A stretch of 64,000 nt of DNA from the NCBI RefSeq assembly GCF_000247815.1, contig NC_021671.1, positions 27,561,162 to 27,625,161 of the forward strand, in the 5' to 3' direction. Shown here piece by piece: positions 13,161 to 24,556 of the stretch. Made by a program: the position numbers and the translations under genes. Every line of letters starts with the position of its first letter. Positions within the stretch are counted from its first letter, which is position 1. The notes below the pieces were generated by a model. The model saw only the letters and a list, made by a program, of their open reading frames with translations, did not search any database and was not told where the DNA came from. This DNA comes from Ficedula albicollis. Its lineage: Eukaryota > Chordata > Aves > Passeriformes > Muscicapidae.

Positions 13161-15224
13161 TCAGGAGTCTCCTGTGCCCATGGGTACACAGGCAGGGCAC
13201 ATCAGACCTGCTGCCTGGCTGGCTGGTGGATGTTGGTGGTATTCTGCAGTGTCAGAAGTTTTCCTGCAGGTTAAAACCTTTGCAGCAAGGTGTACAGCTG
13301 CTCCAGTGCCATTGTGGCAGATCAGAAAATTTTGCAGCTCACTCTAAATGGATCTTTAATAGATCAAGGCATGGTGACTTTATGAAGGCTTCTAGGTCTT
13401 GCAACTTAAAAGAACTTGTGTCAATTTTCATAGTAGCCAGTTGTTTCTTTTAGTTATTTACTGTGGAGTTTTTTGTTTTGCCATATTCATATAGTCTGTA
13501 TTGTAGTAGTTGTCACAGATTGTTTTAAATTTTTTAAGAGAATTAAATGATTGTACATAGGGAGATGTGACGAGATAATTAGTATCCAGAACAGCAGCCA
13601 AGTTCAGGCATGTAGCTGCAAAGCAGAGGAGAGTATAATTTGTGGTTCAATAAAGAGCCTTATAAACTAAAGTTAAACCTGTGTTCTGTAAAATTTCTCT
13701 CAGTAACAGCCTTTTCTCTGATACTAGTTTGGTTTTGATTTGAATTTATTTTGACTTGAGAGCAGCTAGGATGTTCTGAAATATTTGAGTGTTGTATATA
13801 TTTAACATGAACTGCAGTATCTGTGCTTTTCTTGTTTCCTTTTCTTACCTGCTTCTCACTCCTGGGATATATCTGAGAATCCTGTACGTTCTTCTGAAGG
13901 AGAAAGTCAGTTTGCATAATGCTTTCTGGGTGCCCTCCTTGTATTTAAGGATACAAATAAAAAATATCCTGTTCAGACCTGTACATATAATAGAGGTGCC
14001 TGGTGCTGGTGGCCTGCAGATCACAAATGTGAGCAAAGATTACTCCTATGAGCAAGTCCCAGATTTGTGTTGGATTGCACAAGGAGAAGACCAGTTCCCT
14101 AGATGATCCTGTCTTTGGGTTTGGCATCCCACTGCTGATTCTTAAACATCCTGCTCGGCTAACTGTTGTCAGCCACCCAGGTGAAATGCTGGATATTGTT
14201 TGGGAAGCAAATCAGTTTTTCTGTGGGGAGGATGGGATGTGTGCAGAGACTAAAATACAGGGACAGTGTATATGACATGGTGGATGCAGTAACTGCCACC
14301 TGGAAGAGATGCCAGCTTTCTGGAGCAGATCACCCTCCTTAAAGACCCCAACTGCTGCATCCCTGAGACCAAGTCCTCAGTATCAGTCTTTTAGTGGGAG
14401 CACTTGTGCCCCTCTTCCTCAATAGTTCCATCTTCAGTGTCATCATCATCTTCCTCAAACAAGCTGGGATTGATGAAGTCAGTTTGGTGATGAGGAATGA
14501 ATCGATGGGATAATCGATTTTTAGTGAAACTGATTTTAGTGATCAGACTCTTCAGAAATACATCCTTAATGGACAACAGAGCATGCCTGTGTAACATTTC
14601 TGTTTAAAAAAGGAACACATAAAAACTGCTATCACAGTGCTGTCTTTACTGACAGCATTTAGAATGTCTGGAAAAAATTAATCTGTCAATCCAAATGTAA
14701 CAAAGGAGATCAAAATTTGAGAGGGAGAAAGGGACTGTTAGCTGGGATTAGCCTTTGGTTTTATGGCTCTAACCTGTGGGGACCCACACTGTGTGCCCTT
14801 TGCAGGCTTCAGTCACATCAGAGAATGTGCAGGCTGAGGTATAGCATATGATTTTTTGGTAATGTCTTGACTTTTTCTTTCTCAGCAGCTTACATACTAA
14901 CAATGTTTTTTTCTCCCAGTGTTTCTGTGCTGTATGACTATGTCAAGAGGAGCCATGATTTCATCACTGGCTATTTCTACTTCGTATATTTAATTCACAA
15001 AATCTTCAGTGTCTTTCAACACATTTTGATATAATAATTTATTTGGCAATTGTAACTCCAATGATGTATTTACCCATTGTGCCTTTATTTGGATTCTAAG
15101 TGTACAGCCTTAAATAGTCATTATTTATGCTATTAGTGCTATTTTATTTTATTTATGCAATAGTGCTATTTTATTAAATCATGTGAACATTTCAGCTGCA
15201 GAATCCAAACACAAGCACGTTTTA
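13161..15224. other. Non-coding DNA with a small acidic open frame
   Basis: Mostly unique sequence. The minus-strand frame 14597-14391 (68 codons) ends in an acidic stretch (FEEDDDDTEDGTIEEEG), unusual for this window, but no family is recognised and no gene is called. Confidence 0.5.
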
Positions 15225-15407
15225 CAGTACTGTTTTAGGAGATATTCATTAAATAATACACCCAACCTGGAAATCAATAGATATATACAATTTCAGCAGC
15301 TTTCCACATGCCTGCTTTGCAGTACTGTTTTAGGAGATATTCATTAAACAATACACCCAACCTGGAAATCAATAAATATATACAATTTCAGCAGCTTTCC
15401 ACATGCC
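15225..15407 (+). repeat. 88-bp direct duplication
   Basis: Units at 15225-15312 and 15320-15407, starting CAGTACTGTTTTAGGAGATA, are separated by 7 bp and differ at two positions. Confidence 0.93.
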
Positions 15408-18400
15408 ACTTTGTGTACCATCATATTTGACTATTTCAACCAGGAGCCACATCACATGCCTCTGCTTGTCCTACCTGGAACATATCCATGCATAATTCAC
15501 TATTAGGCTGCAGAAATGCAAATAAATACCCACACAAAGGAAGCAAAAAGCCACTGGGGGCAGGAACCCTCCTTTTGGCAGCAGAATGGAGCCAGGTTAA
15601 AGTGCCTGTGTGATTGTGGCTGTACTCAGTGTTGGTGCTTGTTGGTGAGGTGCTGGAGATGGGATGATTTTCTCAGCCTTTTTAAAGGTTACAGTGATAG
15701 TAACTGCGTATCATACAGCATTTATTTTGGGTTTTCAGAAGGAAATCACTCTCAAAGAACTTTTTACTACTCAGCCGAAGCACAGACTTGTCCTTTGCAG
15801 CTCCAGATAAAGACCCTTGGTCTCTCTTTCACTTTGTTTGATATATTTGCTTCCATGTCTCTAATTATGACTGTGTAATTACAATTTGTCTATTAAAACT
15901 GAGTAGCTGATAAGCAGAAAGAGGCGAACTAACTCTGAACACACTAAAACTTTGACTGTCTAGGAAACTGTTGAACATTGCACCAGAAATCCCTTCATCC
16001 CAGTTCAATTAAGCATGCTTATCTGTACACAGGAAAAATCCTATTTTGCTAGAGGCTGACATGAGCCTCATCAAAATCAGCAATTAATGAATGTTCATTA
16101 ATATTATGAAAAATCTCATTCTTCCTCCAAACACTTATGTGATTTATCTCTATAACCATTTCAGATGATTGCAGTACACAACCTGCTGTGCTGCATCCTA
16201 ACAGTAACCTGAGAAAAATTGTATGAAATTGTTACAGCCTAGGGATTTTTGCAGCATTTTTGAAAGGTCCCTGAAAGGTATTACTTACAGCTGCATACAA
16301 GCTTTGTAAGGTATTAATAGCACTACTTCTTCTGTGCTGAGTGGATTACTGCCATATACATTTCTAATTGGTGTAACAGTGCATGCAGAAGAATTTCAAA
16401 GCAGCCACTCAACTGAAAACTCTCATTTTATTAATAGCCCATTCATGAGCAGACTAAGAGAGGATTGTGAAAAGTGTAGAAGAATTGAAGCCTGATAGGA
16501 GAAGATGTGAGAACTGAACACTGGATCCCTTGGGTCCAAAGCACATGGCAACAGAGAAAATTTTTCAGAGGAAGGAAGTTTAGGGTAGCAGAGACTGAAG
16601 GCTGTAGGGTGCTCCTGGCCTGTGGCAGCACTGCAAGACAACATCCTCTGTTTGTGTAGGTGCTCAGCAGTGGTTTCCCTCTGTACACATATTATTGAGA
16701 CCACCTGAAGCTATAGCCAGGGCCCACCCCTGCTGGGAGCTGTCTGGGTGCATTGATCCAGCAGTGGTTTGTACAGTGTTTCGTATTTCTTAGTTGTCAA
16801 AGGTATCATCTGCAAAAAAATGACCTCAAAATCATGGGGTTTGCATTTTCCTGGCCCTCAGCAGAACCAGCCCCTCTTGAACAATTGAGAAATATGTCCC
16901 CAGGTGCTCTGTCTCCTTTGGAGAAACAAGGGAGTGCAGGTTTCATTAGTGAGCTGTTTGCTGATCTCAAATGTGGCAGATCCGGTTGGGGAAAGCAGCA
17001 GCAGTGTCTGTCTAGAGTGTAAATGCATTCAAATCCCTCTCTGCCTGCTTCTGCCAGAACTCAACTGATGGGAAAGTACTGTGTACCTGCTGTGCTTGTT
17101 AAAAGATACAGCTTTTGAACTAGAATTCTATTTTGAGTGTAATCAAAGATTCCTAAATGCCAGCCAGAGTTTTTCCAATGTCACATTTGTGGTTCTCTCT
17201 TCCCCAGCTTATTCTGCACAGAGCTGTTTGCTGGAAGGTCAGTCAGTGCTGTTGACTGTATATGTTATTCATTTCTGTGCATTCATATGTGTTTGCATAG
17301 GCATGTATATGCACATACTAGATGCAGGTGATTTTAGAACAGAGCTTTTGCTAGCATAACTCTATATATAAAGTCAGCTACTTATCCTGAGTCCCTGAGT
17401 TTGATTATTAGCTGGTACGTGATGGGAACGACCACTATGTCTCAGGATGTATGCACAAACAACGGCTGATAAGCCTGGAACAACAGTATTTTTATAGGGC
17501 ATAATGAATAAAACTGTATTTGATAAACCATTTTGAGCCACTTCTTTCTGCTGCCAATTGTTTTATCTGATTATCAGCAGCAGCTTTCTCTAGCAGTGAC
17601 TGCATAGTGCGGAGGCACCGAAGGTCTGCCATCCCTTTCTTTCTCCTTGTCTTGCTGTGAAAATCCATTCTCTACAGGCTCCCACTGCCGTGGTCTCCTC
17701 CCTCCCTTGCATTGGGCTCACAGAGCAGCAGCAGTAAGGTGCTGAACTGTGGTTGGGTGAAAGTAGGGGTCCACATCAAGCTTAGAGCTGAGATAATTCC
17801 CTGGAGCTTCCTATGTGAGCAGATTCCTCTTCACATGCTTTCACATCTGACCAAAAAGGTAGACCTCATACCATACAGAGAGATCTGTTCAATCACAACC
17901 TGTAATTGTCACCTTCCAGGTAATTTTACCCGGTAGAATTTAAGTAAATGAGTGAGCTGGTGGTGGCAGGTGCATAATTGGCTTCAATATCACAGTGGCA
18001 TTTACCTGTTGATTTGCATTGGCACTTGGATACTAATCAGGCTTTCCCCGTGTTCTGACCTCCTGGTCTTTGTCAGTGTATGTGCAGTTTCCTTACTCTT
18101 TCCTTTCTCTTTCTGTACAGAGATGTATAGATCATCTCTGAAGTTTTGAAATTGATTGCTAATTGCCTTCAAAAGTGAAAGGACTCAAATTAAAGGACAA
18201 AGTGGAAGTGCTGTCTTGTTAGATGTTAACCTTACTTTGTGTGGCTGATCATAAAGAGACATTCTCCTCTAATTATTTATCTGATCCACTGTGATTTTCA
18301 GAGTATTTTCTATTGCTAATGGTGAAGGAACTTGTTCTTTTGGGTTGCATTTATTGCTAACTCTGAGGAGATTCAGACATGCAATACAAGATTACCTAAA

Positions 18401-19439
18401 TTCGAGGGACAGATGTTAGGCTTTAAGAGCTTCTTGTTATCTTGACAGTTAAGTGTTAACACTTCCAGAATATTGAAACCCTAATATTATATATTGCAAT
18501 TTTTTGTTTGTTACTGTACATTTAAATTATGAAGCACTCTGTATTAAGTTTAGGTTTACTTTAGTTTAAATTTTCTGGGGAGATCTTTCTGCTGTAAAGA
18601 AAGTGGCTCAGCAGCATAATGTGCAAGTATAAATAGAATGCAAGCTGTCCATTTATCTCAGTCCTGATCTACTTATATTCATCTGATGCTTATTACAGTC
18701 GTGGTTTGCCTCTGAGCAGATACATCCAGTTAGGATTAAGCTTGGACAACTAACCTAATTCACTCTTGTAACTCACTCTTGGAGCTTAATTCTGGGTGGG
18801 TGTTCAACTCTGTGAAACAACTTACGTTTCCGATTAGAAGTAACTTGTATATCACATTTTAATGTGTGCAAAACAGTTTGTACAATAATGTAGCATGGGT
18901 CTAATTTATCTTTCTGTTTGTATGACTGTTCTCCAAAAAATAAATAAGAATGCAGAATGTAATTGGCAACACATGATTTAAAGAGGACAATCTAAACAAC
19001 ATTTTCACTCTTCTTCTCCCTCATTTCATTTCCACTCTTACTGCAAGGGTGCTGATGCTGGAAGATCCTCATGGCAAGATTTAGATTGTATGTGTCCTTA
19101 TATATGCTTTTAGAAACTGATCCAAGAAACAATAATTTCTGAGCTCTGCATATGTGTATGGTAGATGCAGTTTCCCATGTAATTTTCAGAGTCTTTTATA
19201 TTCTTCATGTGAGATCAGTCCTGCAGCCCTCTGGGTTGTTACAGGGGACGTGAAGGCACTTCTGATCTGGAGTTTCTTCTACCTGCCTCAACTCCAGGGA
19301 GAACAGGTGGGTGAGTGGAAGATACAGATTGCATAGGTGGACTCTTGTGCCCTATGTGCATGGTGAGATCTTGAAGTGCATGAGAGTGCCATGTTTCTTG
19401 TCTGAGAGATGTACTCTTTTCCCTGAAAAACGAGGTCTA
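15408..19439. other. Non-coding DNA, no identified feature
   Basis: Unique AT-rich sequence. Open frames up to 120 codons (15516-15878) show no signal peptide, motif or family resemblance and no supporting splice structure. Confidence 0.55.
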
Positions 19440-19747
19440 TAATAGGAGAAATAGCAATGCCTTATCTGGAGATAAGAAGAAGTGTGGAGAAATTGAATAA
19501 ATTTAGAAAGACCTCTAGAACAGTGATGATTCTGTTGCCAGAGCCTCCTGCTCTGTACAGTTAGGAGGGATACATGCTCCTTGATGTTAATCTTTCAGCA
19601 TCACATCAAATGTGAGGATGTAAGGAAGGGCCTGTAAATAATTGTTAGGATTTGGAGGAAAAATCACAGTAGGGCATTTGAGATGAACTGTAAAGATAAG
19701 GCCCCTGTACAAACAAAAAGATCAAAAGGAGCAGTAGGAACCTTTAG
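19440..19747 (+). repeat. 308-bp duplication, copy A
   Basis: Begins TAATAGGAGAAATAGCAATG and ends CCTTTAG. An essentially identical copy lies exactly 378 bp downstream. Confidence 0.95.
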
Positions 19748-19748
19748 C

Positions 19749-19817
19749 AATAGGAGAAATAGCAATGCCTTGTCTGGAGATATGAAGAAGTGTGGAGAAA
19801 TTGAATAAATTTAGAAA
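19749..19817 (+). repeat. Truncated copy B of the same unit (69 bp)
   Basis: Carries only the first ~69 bp of the unit, wedged between full copies A and C, with two differences (CTTGTCTGG and GATATGAAG). Confidence 0.93.
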
Positions 19818-20125
19818 TAATAGGAGAAATAGCAATGCCTTATCTGGAGATAAGAAGAAGTGTGGAGAAATTGAATAAATTTAGAAAGACCTCTAGAACA
19901 GTGATGATTCTGTTGCCAGAGCCTCCTGCTCTGTACAGTTAGGAGGGATACATGCTCCTTGATGTTAATCTTTCAGCATCACATCAAATGTGAGGATGTA
20001 AGGAAGGGCCTGTAAATAATTGTTAGGATTTGGAGGAAAAATCACAGTAGGGCATTTGAGATGAACTGTAAAGATAAGGCCCCTGTACAAACAAAATGAT
20101 CAAAAGGAGCAGTAGGAACCTTTAG
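19818..20125 (+). repeat. 308-bp duplication, copy C
   Basis: Full copy of 19440-19747. I see a single clear substitution (AAAATGATC versus AAAAAGATC near the end). Confidence 0.95.
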
Positions 20126-20410
20126 TGGTGAAAAAAGTGATGGCATCTTAATTAAATGAATCCCAAGAAAACTTGAAGTTACTGTTCCAAAGTATTTTGA
20201 GAGTCCCTGGGAAAGGGGGAATCAGGGAGAGTGTACAGCTGTAAATCAGTGTGGCTGCTTCTCTTGTCAATGTGCAACACTCTGCCTGAGGTCACAAACA
20301 GACCTGGAAATGAAGCACGAGAAAAATAAGCCCTTTTTCATTGCTATAATTGTGTTGATTCCATCAGGCTGTCTGCAGTCATTTAAAGATAATTGGAGGG
20401 GTGTTACCTA

Positions 20411-20515
20411 CTGAATATTGCTGTTTATGAGATGTGAGATATAGGTGCAGTCTAGTTGGTTCCACTGAATATAGCTGTTTATGCGATGTGAGATATAGGT
20501 GCAGTCTAGTTGGTT
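20411..20515 (+). repeat. About 51-bp tandem duplication
   Basis: Units start CTGAATAT at 20411 and 20465 (period 54), two or three mismatches. The preceding 285 bp (20126-20410) and the following stretch to 21027 are unique with no feature seen. Confidence 0.9.
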
Positions 20516-21027
20516 CTGCCAACTAATACTCAAAGGATATTGCTGCCTATAAACTCTGATGTAATTTGCTGATGCTGTGCAGAGCAGAGATGTCCTTCAA
20601 ATAGGAGCTTTTGTTATAGTAATGCCAGCAGCAAGGGAAAATATTCAGTTAATTTTCCTGGAGATAGAAGCTGCTGCTGTTTGGAAAACAGTGCATTACA
20701 CCATCTGTTTCCTTCTGATTGCGCACTACCATAGCCATTGTTGTGATTAATTTCTTTGCTTCTAGGCACAAATTTGAGTGCTTGAAAGAAGATTAAAAGC
20801 TTGTTTGTGGACAGGGATGTAGCTAATGGCTAGATTTCAGTAGGATTGTGTGTACTTACCAACTTTACAGTTTAAGTCATCAATCTTCTGCATGCATTTG
20901 ATATGTGAAGAAAGGAGAACATCCTTTTTCCTTGTAATAATCCTCTACATGAATTGTCGAGGTTTTCACCATGTGCCACTGGTGTCATCACATGCTCAAA
21001 ACACCACTGGGACAAAGAGTCACTTTT

Positions 21028-21292
21028 CATAGAGTCAGAGAATCATTTAGGTTGGAAAAGACCCTTAAGATCATCTAGTCCAACAGTTTAGCCAGCACTG
21101 GCAGGTCCACGACTAAACCATGTCCCTATGTGCCACATATATGTCTTTTTAAATACCTCCAGAGATGGTGACTAAACCTTCCCTGCGCAGCCTGATCCAG
21201 TGCCTGTCAAATATTGTTGTGAAGAAATAATTTCTTCTATTCAATCTAAACCTCCCTGGTGCAGCCTGAAGCCATTTTCTCTTATCCTATCT
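21028..21292 (-). mobile_element. CR1 LINE 3' fragment
   Basis: The plus strand carries the reverse complement of a CR1 3' end: AGAATCATTTAGGTTGG, then AAGATCATCTAGTCCAAC, ACTAAACCATGTCCCTA, AATACCTCCAGAGATGG and AATCTAAACCTCCCTGG in canonical order. No ORF remains; this is the 5'-truncated UTR/end region only. Confidence 0.92.
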
Positions 21293-21821
21293 GCCTCATT
21301 TTCTAGTGAGGCTTGGCTGCTTAAAGAAGATGAGTAATTTCATCCTCATCCCACTTGATTTATCTGAACAGGTCCTTAGGTCATGAGGCTGATGTGGCCC
21401 AAAAGCCCCAAACAAGTAGTTATCCTGCCAAGTAGGAGGGAAGCCCTGCTGGCTGACAAATGGCCACAGACACCTCCTGGCCACATTTGGTGCTTCCACT
21501 GGGAAACTCAGCAAGGAACATGTTGCAGTGCTGTCTCTGCAGGTGTTGCTGTTGCCCTTTTATCTGTCCAGAACCGCTGCTTTGTGCCCCCAGTGACAAG
21601 CAGCACGAGAAAATGCAGATTTTTTGCCTAATATGGTTGCTGTGTCTTCCCTCAGTTCCTCTTTTGTTCAATCCCTGAGTGTATAGTACAGTGGCAGTGT
21701 GTATTGCGGTGGTGTTGCACCTCTAGGCTGCTCCTGTCCTTCCTTCCTGTGAATTTCTGGGTACTCAAATAAGCTTGAAAAGCCTTTGACATATAGCACA
21801 GCTGCAATATGCAGTAGTCCG
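21293..21821. other. Non-coding DNA, no identified feature
   Basis: Unique sequence between the CR1 fragment and the next duplication. Overlapping open frames on both strands (21383-21678) lack recognisable motifs. Confidence 0.5.
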
Positions 21822-22031
21822 TCTGCTTCATAAAATGAGTTTGCAAAATAAGTGATATTTGCATGAAACTCATCCGTTCCTAATTTTTTTAAAAATATTT
21901 TTCTTGGTTGTCATATTTAAAGATTCATCTGCTTCATAAAATGAATTTGCAAAATAAGTGATATTTGCATGAAACTCATCCGTTCCTAATTTTTTTAAAA
22001 ATATTTTTCTTGGTTGTCATATTTAAAGATT
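21822..22031 (+). repeat. 104-bp direct duplication
   Basis: Units at 21822-21925 and 21928-22031, starting TCTGCTTCATAAAATGA, period 106, one mismatch (GAGTTT versus GAATTT). Confidence 0.94.
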
Positions 22032-24301
22032 GTCACATTTGTCCATGATTTCATGTCGAAAGTTGAACCTCTTCCAGCTAGGACTGGAACAATTCTCCTC
22101 CGTTAACACAGTGTATGCAAATTAATACTTAGTAATAAGGTATTTAATATTTACTTCAGTGTGATTTAATTAAAGATTGTCTCTTTGAATTTTCTTTCAG
22201 AGTAATAGATGGTACATCATATTTGAAAACACTTCTTCAGGGTGATGTGCATATTGGTATATTTTTGAGTTGTGGCAGATTTGTGGCCATACAGGACATA
22301 GTTAAACTGAATCGACAGGAAAATCTTGACTGCCAAGTAAAGCAGCATTATCAATTTCCTCTCTCCTGCACTGAGAGAGACAGGGGGAGCAGACAGTGTA
22401 GGGTTTCCTGATATGTTTTAAGAAAGCCTAGGATTCATTTCCCCTCCCTTCCTTCCTATTAGCTGTTTGTTAACTCCCAGGAAGACCCAGGTTTTTCTCA
22501 TAAGACCTCTCTGCTCACATGTTCTGGAAACTGCTCTGCCTTTGAAGGGCTCAGTTCTCTGTGCAGATACAGGGGGAGGAAGAGGAGTCGTGTTGGTGAT
22601 GGGGGTCTAACTTTGGGCAAATGAACTGGAGAGGAGTTTCCAATTGGCAGCATTGTATTCACAATGGTATTTTCTTTTAATCTGCTGGCATGAGCATAGC
22701 ACTTGTCCCTGAAGGATGCCAGGTGCTTGAGACAAAATAGGAAATGCAGCAAGTGTCAGTGTGAGATTTCTGTCCTTGGAGTGCTGAGCTGTGAACTTAC
22801 AAGCAAGACTAAAGTTAAAAGAGACGTTCAGCTTGCCTTTCTTCAGGAGAAACCTTGCAACAGCTGAACATCCCTCACGTTAAGGAGAAGGATGTGAAGA
22901 AGGAGGTGTTTGATTGTCCCAGCTATTGGGATGAGCACTGCTGCTGGATCTCCCCGTGCAGCTGGAGTGCATTGACAACCTGGATGTTCTGTGGGGACTT
23001 TCCTTCATCCTAAACAGCATACGGCTGTTAGTTTGGATATATTTATTTTGGATAAAACACTAAAAAAACAGACAGTTTTGCACCTTTTTGTATTGTCTTA
23101 AAATGTTATTTGCTAGTCTGACCTGCTTGTGTGAGGAGCTGTGACTTCTTCACTCATGCTGATCACAGTGAAAGGAGACTGAAGCTGTGGCAAGATGTCC
23201 TGTCTGCTGGGTGCAGCATGCTAGGAACTGAGAGGGTGCTGCAGCTTCATATATTGATATTTATTGATATTTACAGTCCATTAAGTGCAGCCAATCTTTC
23301 TTTTTCCTTTCTAGTGGAACTAGATACTGGCTCCTGAAGAAAAGCATATACAATACGAATAACTGCGCTGCACCCTCTTCCAGGACTTTAAACTCCATCC
23401 TTTTTCATCATTTTTGGTATCATCTGAATTTAACAAAGAAATTTCACACTCTGTTGACATTTAAAAACAAAATCAGAGTATTTTTCAGTGTGTTAGAGGA
23501 GAGTTATTCTAAAGAGGAGATCTTTGATTTCCTTTGCTGAATAGCTTGGGGAAGATTCACCCATGTCTCAACGCCGCCTTTTAAGGGAAGGACATGCAAG
23601 TCCTTTCAGGATCCTACAAAGATTCTTCCAAACCTCTCATGGCAGAAGGCACTCAAGAAATAACCCACATCAAATATGCTCTGGTGAGGTGAATGTATAT
23701 GTGATCCTGTAGTGTGATGTGTTTTTATGAAGGTTACAACTAAACTGGAGCAGCACGTGAGTTAAACATGAGCAGTAAGCAGCCTAGGATTTGTGTTACT
23801 GATTTCTTTCAACTTTTTTTTTTTCTGAAAGTATACTCATATAGCGTTTCAGCAACTGTTACTGTTAAAAAATACAAACCTTTATCAATGTTAGGTATTA
23901 GTCATGATAATAATTACTCTCTGTTACCAGTACCTGCTGGAGAAAAATGTTATACTTTGTTTTTTCTTGCATTTCCAGGTGCATGACAGTATCTAACATA
24001 GATTTGAAAGCTGTGCATCAGCCCTCCTTTTATATTCTAGGAGAACATTGCTTGAGTATTCCTCTCCTGAAAGTATACCTATTTATGCAGAAGAAAATAT
24101 TTATAACTGTACTCAAAAAATCAAGCAGCCTCTAATCACATCTGTAATGTACTAAATTTAGGACTTGCCACCACTTACTCAGTCTCAAAATCTGTTTCAT
24201 ACAGTATGTGTTAGTGTGACTGATAATTATATAATCTTTGTTTAGTAAAGCTACATTTTGTTTTTCTTTTTCTCTGAAATAAGTTAACCCTAACACACGG
24301 C
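22032..24301. other. Non-coding DNA, one exon-like segment
   Basis: Unique sequence. At 22201 an open segment follows a good acceptor (TTTTCTTTCAG) and reaches a weak donor GTAAAG at 22337, but no protein family is recognised. Nothing else stands out. Confidence 0.45.
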
Positions 24302-24556
24302 CCTATTATGATCTTTAAAAAAAGGGAGATTTTTGTTTCTTTTAAAATTAATTTGTAAATCTACAACAACATAAACGAAGCTACCTTTGTAAATTTTCCA
24401 GGCCTTTCAATATTCCTTTGTTTGATGATGCCTATTATGATCTTTAAAAAAAGGGAGATTTTTGTTTCTTTTAAAATTAATTTGTAAATCTACAACAACA
24501 TAAACGAAGCTACCTTTGTAAATTTTCCAGGCCTTTCAGTATTCCTTTATTTGATG
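24302..24556 (+). repeat. 126-bp direct duplication
   Basis: Units at 24302-24427 and 24431-24556, starting CCTATTATGATCTTTAAAA, period 129, two mismatches near the end. Confidence 0.94.
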
